Shown here: piece by piece, positions 59,011 through 64,000 of the stretch
Layout of the letters: each line of letters opens with the position of its first letter
Numbering within the stretch: position 1 is the first letter of the stretch
Assembly: GCF_034424175.1 (NCBI RefSeq)
Contig: NZ_CP139986.1
Coordinates: 3,968,001 to 4,032,000, forward strand
Direction of reading: 5' to 3'
Origin: Kluyvera intermedia
GTDB taxonomy: Bacteria > Pseudomonadota > Gammaproteobacteria > Enterobacterales > Enterobacteriaceae
DNA: 64,000 nucleotides
Notes under the pieces: generated by a model
Database searches by the model: none
What the model was told of the DNA's origin: nothing
What the model saw: only the letters and a program-made list of their open reading frames with translations
Program-made: the position numbers and the translations under genes

Positions 59011-59526
59011 ATGCATCAAGTTGTGGTTGCTACCACCAATCCTGCCAAAATTCAGGCGATTCTTGCCGCATTTGACCAGATTTTTGGTGAAGGATCCTGT
59101 CATATCGACGCAATTTCCGTAGATACGGGGGTGCCAGAGCAACCTTTTGGCAGCACCCAAACGCGCACCGGCGCGCGTAATCGCGTCGCCAATGCCCGTC
59201 AGGCACGTCCGGATGCAGATTTTTGGGTGGCCATCGAAGCGGGAATTGACGAAGGTGCAACTTTCAGTTGGGTGGTGATTGAAAGCCGCGAGCAGCGCGG
59301 GGAGTCGCGTTCGGCTACGCTACCACTGCCTGAGGTTATCCTTGAACAGGTACTGGCGGGAGAAGCGCTGGGGCCGGTCATGTCGACACTTACTGGCATT
59401 GATAAAATTGGCAACAAGGAAGGGGCGATTGGCGTCTTTACCGCCGGCGTGCTTACGCGTAGCAGCGTTTACCATCAGGCGGTGGTGTTAGCGTTAAGTC
59501 CTTTCCACAACGCACTGTATCGCTAA
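59011..59526 (+). CDS. yjjX: Inosine/xanthosine triphosphatase YjjX
   Basis: 171 residues (E. coli 170). ITPase-like fold that removes non-canonical purine nucleotides. ATTNPAKIQAILAAF at the N-terminus, QTRTGARNRVANAR and DFWVAIEAGID match the family. Divergent from gpmB across 52 bases. Confidence 0.95.
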   Translation: MHQVVVATTNPAKIQAILAAFDQIFGEGSCHIDAISVDTGVPEQPFGSTQTRTGARNRVANARQARPDADFWVAIEAGIDEGATFSWVVIESREQRGESRSATLPLPEVILEQVLAGEALGPVMSTLTGIDKIGNKEGAIGVFTAGVLTRSSVYHQAVVLALSPFHNALYR

Positions 59527-59571
59527 AACCGTGCCGGATGGCGGCTTCGCCTTATCCGGCCTACGGCTAGG
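59527..59571. repeat. E. coli-type REP unit
   Basis: GCCGGATGGCGGC, then GCCTTATCCGGCCTAC: a single classic REP sequence in the 40 bases between convergent yjjX and trpR. Confidence 0.85.
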
Positions 59572-59890
59572 TTTTAGGTAATGTTTCTTCCAGCCACTGG
59601 CGCAGTTCAACAGGCGCCGATTTCAGGCTGTTCGATCCACGAGTGATCGTCGCGATCCCCGCGCCAAGCTCATTTTTCAACTCCCGCTGGCTCATTTCAC
59701 CACGCAGAAGCTCTTCAATAATTCGCACGCGCGTGCCCAGCGCTTCACGCTCATCCGGCGTCATGATGAGGTTAAGCAGCGGTAACGCGAGATCATCGTT
59801 ATACGCCAAACGCAGAAGCTCCACATAGCGAAGCCACTCCTGGTGACGCTGTTCAGCCACCGAGGCGGAATAAGGGGATTGTTGGGTCAT
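59567..59890 (-). CDS. trpR: trp operon repressor
   Basis: 107 residues (E. coli 108). Helix-turn-helix REMSQRELKNELGAGIATITRGSNSLK segment and the tryptophan-binding region around TRVRIIEELLRG are intact. The start at 59890 gives MTQQSPYSASVAEQRHQEWLRY; the frame upstream runs over the operator and is rejected. Confidence 0.97.
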   Translation of the reverse strand: MTQQSPYSASVAEQRHQEWLRYVELLRLAYNDDLALPLLNLIMTPDEREALGTRVRIIEELLRGEMSQRELKNELGAGIATITRGSNSLKSAPVELRQWLEETLPKT

Positions 59891-59910
59891 GACAGGCCAC
59901 CATGTTATGC

Positions 59911-59931
59911 ATGTACTCTTAAACGAGTACA
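59911..59931. promoter_or_regulatory. TrpR operator upstream of trpR
   Basis: GTACTCTTAAACGAGTAC palindrome (59913-59930) closely matches the trp operator, 20 bases ahead of trpR, indicating autorepression as in E. coli. Confidence 0.85.
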
Positions 59932-59953
59932 AGCATAACACAGGTATGACGCA

Positions 59954-61891
59954 TCAGTAACGTCGTTGCCACTCATTACGGGTCAGGACGTCCTCTTTCT
60001 CGCCCATAAAGTGGCGATAATAGGCGTCGTAGGCCAACACGTTTTTCACATAACCGCGAGTTTCCGAGAACGGGATACTTTCAATAAAGGCAACCGCATC
60101 GATACGCCCAGCGCTGTTGCCAAGCCAGGTGCGCACCCGTCCAGGCCCCGCGTTATATGCCGCCGAGGCAAAGATACGGTTGTTTTCAAACTGCTGATAC
60201 ACGTATTGCAGATAGCTAGTACCGATATTGATATTGGTTTCCGGATCTAACAACTGCACCGGATTGGTATAGCCCGGAAGGCTAAACATTTTCACCGTAT
60301 GCGTCGCCGTGCCCGGCATAATCTGCATCAGTCCGCTGGCCCCAACCGGTGATTTCACCTTCGGGTTCCACGCACTTTCCTGGCGGGCGATCGCCATCGC
60401 ATAGCTTTGCGGGATGTCTTTGTCAGCGGTATAGCGAACAAACAGATCCTTATAGGCCAGTGGGAAGCGCTCTTGCAGGTTATCCCACAGCTTGCCGGCG
60501 ATGGTCGCCTGCACGCTAAGATCCCACCAGTTTTGATCAAAGGCGTAGCGCGCTAGCTGCGCTTGTTCAGTTTGGCTCCGGCTACTCACCAGGTTAGCCC
60601 ACTCGCTACGCGCGGTATTATCCTGATTCCAGTACATTAATTCACGTACGCGAGCCATTTCTGCACCGCTGGTCAGCGTCGATGGTATCGCGCCCGGCGC
60701 TTTCTCTATACGTAGCGTATAGGGTTCGTCCAGGCGCTGAGCGGCGACCATCGGGTAAAAGCCGCGCTGCTGCATCAGCGTACGCCAAATCTGTCGAGCC
60801 TCATCAGCGCGGCCCTGCTCCATCAGCAGATCGGCCTGCCAATAGCGCCATTCGTCTTTCTCTTTGGCTTCCATCGGCAAGCGGGCAAGCCAGGTATTGA
60901 GCCCTGCACGGTCACCGTTGCCGAGCGCCATACGTACCCGGCGTTCAATCAGAGAGGTCGACTGGGAGCGCATAATTGCGTCATCACGCCAGCGCATCTG
61001 CTCGTCGGTCACATCAGTGCCCATCAAACGCCAGGCAACGATATCCCGCAGCTCCTGCGTTTGGTCTTCATTGAGCTGTTGCACCTGCACCAATGATGGG
61101 ATCATCAAGCGCGCATTTTCTGCATCCTGACGGGCAACGCTACTAAATGCGATGGCCGCAAGCTGGCGGGTAAAATCCGTCGCGCCGGTCGTACGCGCGA
61201 AAGTCAGGACGTTATTGGGGTTATTCGCCAGATCGGTAATCGCAGTCGCTATCGTCTGATATTCCGACGGCATCTGAGACGCCAGCGCCTTCACCAGCCC
61301 GGTGTTACCCGCTTTCATCACCAGTCGGATACGCTCCAGATAAGCGAGTGGATCCTGAGTACCAGAGGATCGCCACACGCTAAACAGCTTATCGCAGGCA
61401 TTAGGGCGGTTCTGCCCGGTCAGCCACAACGTTTTGGCCCCTTCCCATGCCCCTTGCGCATCGCCAACGCTATATTTGGCGTAGTAATAGTTACACTGTG
61501 CTTCCGTCGTACCCGGTTTATCCGGGCTAAACGCCAACAGGCCACGCCAGTCTTCACGTCGCGCCAGCTCGTTCACGAAGCGGTTTTTTAACGTCCGGGC
61601 GGGGGGCAGCGTAGGATTCGCCTGCACAAAATTCGTAACCGCCAGCGAAGGGGTATTCATCAGATCGCCGGATAGCTGGCGATATTCCAGATACGGGTAC
61701 AACGGATAGTCGCGCAGGGTCGGCATTAAGCTCTCAACCACATCCATCTGGCGGTTATCCCAGGCCTGTTTAATTTGGGCGTAACGGCTGCGCTGCTGGT
61801 CCAGCGAATCCGCGTGGGCCGCACTGCTGACGGTCAACAGGCAAGCACCTGCTGCCAGCAGACGCCACGTATAATGTTTGGCTGTATCCAC
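59954..61891 (-). CDS. slt: Soluble lytic murein transglycosylase Slt70
   Basis: 645 residues, as in E. coli. Signal peptide (ends AAHA), a long alpha-helical superhelix (about 30-450), and the C-terminal lysozyme-like domain with catalytic Glu in AIARQESAWNP (about 505), followed by SPVGASGLMQIMPGTA. Cleaves glycan strands to 1,6-anhydromuropeptides in the periplasm. The start is GTG with GAGGAAGAG just upstream. Confidence 0.97.
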   Translation of the reverse strand: MDTAKHYTWRLLAAGACLLTVSSAAHADSLDQQRSRYAQIKQAWDNRQMDVVESLMPTLRDYPLYPYLEYRQLSGDLMNTPSLAVTNFVQANPTLPPARTLKNRFVNELARREDWRGLLAFSPDKPGTTEAQCNYYYAKYSVGDAQGAWEGAKTLWLTGQNRPNACDKLFSVWRSSGTQDPLAYLERIRLVMKAGNTGLVKALASQMPSEYQTIATAITDLANNPNNVLTFARTTGATDFTRQLAAIAFSSVARQDAENARLMIPSLVQVQQLNEDQTQELRDIVAWRLMGTDVTDEQMRWRDDAIMRSQSTSLIERRVRMALGNGDRAGLNTWLARLPMEAKEKDEWRYWQADLLMEQGRADEARQIWRTLMQQRGFYPMVAAQRLDEPYTLRIEKAPGAIPSTLTSGAEMARVRELMYWNQDNTARSEWANLVSSRSQTEQAQLARYAFDQNWWDLSVQATIAGKLWDNLQERFPLAYKDLFVRYTADKDIPQSYAMAIARQESAWNPKVKSPVGASGLMQIMPGTATHTVKMFSLPGYTNPVQLLDPETNINIGTSYLQYVYQQFENNRIFASAAYNAGPGRVRTWLGNSAGRIDAVAFIESIPFSETRGYVKNVLAYDAYYRHFMGEKEDVLTRNEWQRRY

Positions 61892-62091
61892 AAGCTCTTC
61901 CTCGTTTTCACGTTACGTCAGTGCAGCATCATGCCGCGTCATTAATTGATGCTAACGACTGATGGCGAAATGTTCCACGTTATGAACACTTTTTTACGTT
62001 TTAGCGGTGGTGTTGCACACCTGTGTTTACCCGCTGGGATTGGGCGTTGAAAACAGCTACACTTCGCCTTTGATACACTCTATTCATCACC
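61892..62091. promoter_or_regulatory. slt-ettA divergent upstream region
   Basis: With the ERIC element this is a 344-base divergent spacer. The 200 bases left of ERIC should contain the slt and ettA promoters; no gene is seen. Confidence 0.4.
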
Positions 62092-62213
62092 TACCCTAAA
62101 TAATTCGAGTTGCAGGAAGGCGGCAAGGGAGTGAATCCCCTGAGCGTACATCAGTACGTGACTGGGGTGAACGAGCGCAGCCAACGCATCTGCAACTTGA
62201 AGTATGACGGGTA
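62092..62213. repeat. ERIC element
   Basis: About 122 bases, bounded by inverted ends (TACCCTAAATAATTCGAGTTGC and GCAACTTGAAGTATGACGGGTA). The central GTGAATCCCC and GACTGGGGTGAACG match the classic ERIC core. It ends 22 bases before the ettA GTG, so it lies in the ettA leader. Confidence 0.92.
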
Positions 62214-62235
62214 GATAAAAGAGGCGAAGTCCAAC

Positions 62236-63903
62236 GTGGCTCAATTCGTTTATACCATGCATCGTGTCGGCAAAGTGGTTCCGCCGAAACGTCATATTCT
62301 TAAAAACATCTCGCTGAGCTTCTTCCCTGGCGCAAAAATCGGGGTTCTGGGCCTGAACGGCGCCGGTAAATCTACCCTGCTGCGCATCATGGCCGGTATC
62401 GATACCGACATCGAAGGCGAAGCTCGTCCACAGCCAGGTCTCAAAATTGGTTACCTGCCGCAGGAACCAAAGCTGAACCCGGAACATACCGTTCGTGAAT
62501 CGGTGGAAGAAGCAGTAGCCGAAGTGGTTAACGCCCTGAAAGGCCTGGACGAAGTGTATGCGAAATACGCGGAACCGGACGCTGACTTCGATAAACTCGC
62601 CGCGCAGCAAGGCAAGTTCGAAGAGATTATTCAGGCACACGACGGTCACAACCTGAACGTGCAGCTTGAGCGTGCGGCTGATGCTCTGCGTCTGCCGGAC
62701 TGGGATGCCAAAGTAGAGAAGCTCTCCGGTGGTGAACGCCGCCGCGTCGCGCTATGTCGCCTGCTGCTGGAAAAACCAGACATGCTGCTGCTCGACGAAC
62801 CTACTAACCACCTGGATGCTGAATCCGTGGCTTGGCTGGAACGCTTCCTGCACGATTTCGAAGGCACCGTCGTGGCGATTACCCACGACCGTTACTTCCT
62901 CGATAACGTTGCCGGTTGGATCCTTGAGCTTGACCGTGGTGAAGGTATTCCATGGGAAGGTAACTACTCTTCATGGCTGGAGCAAAAAGATCAGCGTCTG
63001 GCGCAGGAAGCCTCTCAGGAAGCCGCTCGTCGTAAATCGATTGAGAAAGAGCTGGAGTGGGTTCGTCAGGGCGCTAAAGGCCGTCAGTCTAAGGGTAAAG
63101 CCCGTCTGGCACGCTTTGAAGAGCTGAATAATACCGACTACCAGAAACGTAACGAAACCAACGAACTGTTTATTCCACCAGGCGCACGTCTGGGCGATAA
63201 AGTCGTTGAGGTTACCAACCTGCGTAAATCCTACGGCGACCGCGTGCTGATCGACGATCTGAGCTTCTCAGTACCGAAAGGCGCTATCGTCGGTATCATC
63301 GGTCCAAACGGCGCGGGTAAATCGACCCTGTTCCGTATGATGTCCGGTCAGGAACAGCCTGATAGCGGCACCATCTCGCTTGGCGAAACCGTGAAACTGG
63401 CGTCCGTTGACCAGTTCCGTGATTCCATGGATAACAGCAAAACCGTGTGGGAAGAAGTTTCCGGCGGGCTGGATATCATGAAGATCGGCAACACCGAGAT
63501 GCCAAGCCGTGCCTACGTTGGCCGCTTCAACTTCAAAGGTGTTGATCAGGGTAAACGCGTCGGCGAACTGTCCGGTGGTGAGCGTGGGCGTCTGCATCTG
63601 GCGAAGCTGCTGCCGGTTGGCGGCAACATGCTGCTGCTCGATGAACCTACCAATGACCTGGATATCGAAACCCTGCGCGCACTGGAAAACGCCCTGTTGG
63701 AGTTCCCAGGCTGCGCAATGGTTATCTCGCACGACCGTTGGTTCCTTGACCGCATCGCTACCCACATTCTGGACTACCAGGATGAAGGGAAAGTTGAGTT
63801 CTTCGAAGGTAACTTTACCGAATACGAAGAGTACAAGAAACGCACCCTCGGCGCAGATGCGCTGGAGCCAAAGCGTATCAAGTACAAACGTATCGCGAAG
63901 TAA
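62236..63903 (+). CDS. ettA: Energy-dependent translational throttle protein EttA
   Basis: ABC-F ATPase that binds the ribosomal E site and gates the first elongation step according to ADP/ATP. 555 residues as in E. coli. Two ABC domains: GLNGAGKST with LSGGERRRVALCRLLL, and GPNGAGKST with LSGGERGRLHLAKLL; between them the arm and the basic linker (EWVRQGAKGRQSKGKARLARFEEL). Starts at GTG with GAGG upstream, right after an ERIC element. Confidence 0.98.
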   Translation: MAQFVYTMHRVGKVVPPKRHILKNISLSFFPGAKIGVLGLNGAGKSTLLRIMAGIDTDIEGEARPQPGLKIGYLPQEPKLNPEHTVRESVEEAVAEVVNALKGLDEVYAKYAEPDADFDKLAAQQGKFEEIIQAHDGHNLNVQLERAADALRLPDWDAKVEKLSGGERRRVALCRLLLEKPDMLLLDEPTNHLDAESVAWLERFLHDFEGTVVAITHDRYFLDNVAGWILELDRGEGIPWEGNYSSWLEQKDQRLAQEASQEAARRKSIEKELEWVRQGAKGRQSKGKARLARFEELNNTDYQKRNETNELFIPPGARLGDKVVEVTNLRKSYGDRVLIDDLSFSVPKGAIVGIIGPNGAGKSTLFRMMSGQEQPDSGTISLGETVKLASVDQFRDSMDNSKTVWEEVSGGLDIMKIGNTEMPSRAYVGRFNFKGVDQGKRVGELSGGERGRLHLAKLLPVGGNMLLLDEPTNDLDIETLRALENALLEFPGCAMVISHDRWFLDRIATHILDYQDEGKVEFFEGNFTEYEEYKKRTLGADALEPKRIKYKRIAK

Positions 63904-63910
63904 TACCGTT

Positions 63911-63945
63911 AAGGCGAATGATGAAAATCATTCGCCTTTTTTTAA
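63911..63945. terminator. ettA terminator
   Basis: 12-bp stem AAGGCGAATGAT with a GAAA loop followed by a T run, seven bases after the ettA stop; A-rich flank on the other side suggests it may also serve the convergent gene. Confidence 0.9.
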
Positions 63946-63958
63946 GACCCAAAAACAG

Positions 63959-64000
63959 TTATTCATCGCCCATCAATCCTTTCACCAGCTCCACGCATCG
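63959..64000 (-). CDS. nadR: C-terminal end of NadR (partial)
   Basis: The last 13 codons of a minus-strand gene cut by the window edge, reading RCVELVKGLMGDE then TAA. In E. coli nadR converges on ettA at this place and ends in a similar segment, so nadR (NMN adenylyltransferase/ribosylnicotinamide kinase/repressor) is the likely identity. The fragment is short. Confidence 0.6.
   Translation of the reverse strand, partial: RCVELVKGLMGDE

Noticed and set aside
62080..62649. 189-codon minus-strand frame over the ERIC element and ettA start
   Set aside because: Runs across a repeat and antisense to a firmly identified ABC-F gene.

Overview
The window is a chromosomal segment of a member of the Enterobacteriaceae. 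Almost every housekeeping gene reads as a close relative of its E. coli K-12 or Salmonella counterpart, in the familiar order around the thr operon but shown in reverse: carB-carA-dapB, rihC-ispH-fkpB-lspA-ileS-ribF, rpsT, nhaR-nhaA, dnaJ-dnaK, yaaI-yaaW-satP, mog, talB, yaaJ, yaaA, yaaX, thrC-thrB-thrA-thrL, yjtD, arcA, creA, rob, gpmB, yjjX, trpR, slt, ettA and the end of nadR. An ERIC element, E. coli-type REP/BIME units and a second GGCCGGGC-type REP family fit an Enterobacter/Klebsiella/Citrobacter-like genome. I cannot fix the genus from the sequence alone.

Region by region: 1-14640 holds carbamoyl phosphate synthesis, lysine biosynthesis, isoprenoid synthesis and lipoprotein/tRNA charging genes, with an inserted alaX-like/LysR divergent pair between dapB and rihC. 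14640-17500 is rpsT and the sodium/proton antiporter operon. 17590-26740 is a complete chaperone-usher fimbrial operon with the gene order of Salmonella bcfABCDEFGH, plus a small secreted protein gene at its end and an IprA/YaiV-like regulator at its head. 27056-35124 is a chitin-utilisation and export island: a 1002-residue tandem carbohydrate-binding/putative glycosidase protein and a family 18 chitinase, both without signal peptides, a membrane-tethered winged-helix regulator, a GH108 muramidase, a holin-like protein and a LysR regulator. 35300-40700 is the chaperone operon and the yaaI-yaaW-satP group. 40800-45430 is accessory (a secreted protein of unknown function, an MHS-family transporter, an Rpn-family nuclease) around mog. 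45487 to the end is the conserved thr/arc/rob/trpR block, with creA present but creBCD missing.

The most interesting system is the chitinase island. The signal-less chitinase, the TtsA-like muramidase, the holin and the ToxR-like regulator together look like a type 10 (holin/endolysin-based) protein secretion module, as reported for Serratia and Salmonella chitinases. The neighbouring 1002-residue protein also lacks a signal peptide and may be an undescribed second cargo. No tRNA, rRNA, CRISPR array, insertion sequence or prophage was seen. All assignments rest on reading the sequence and remembered family features; no database search was run.
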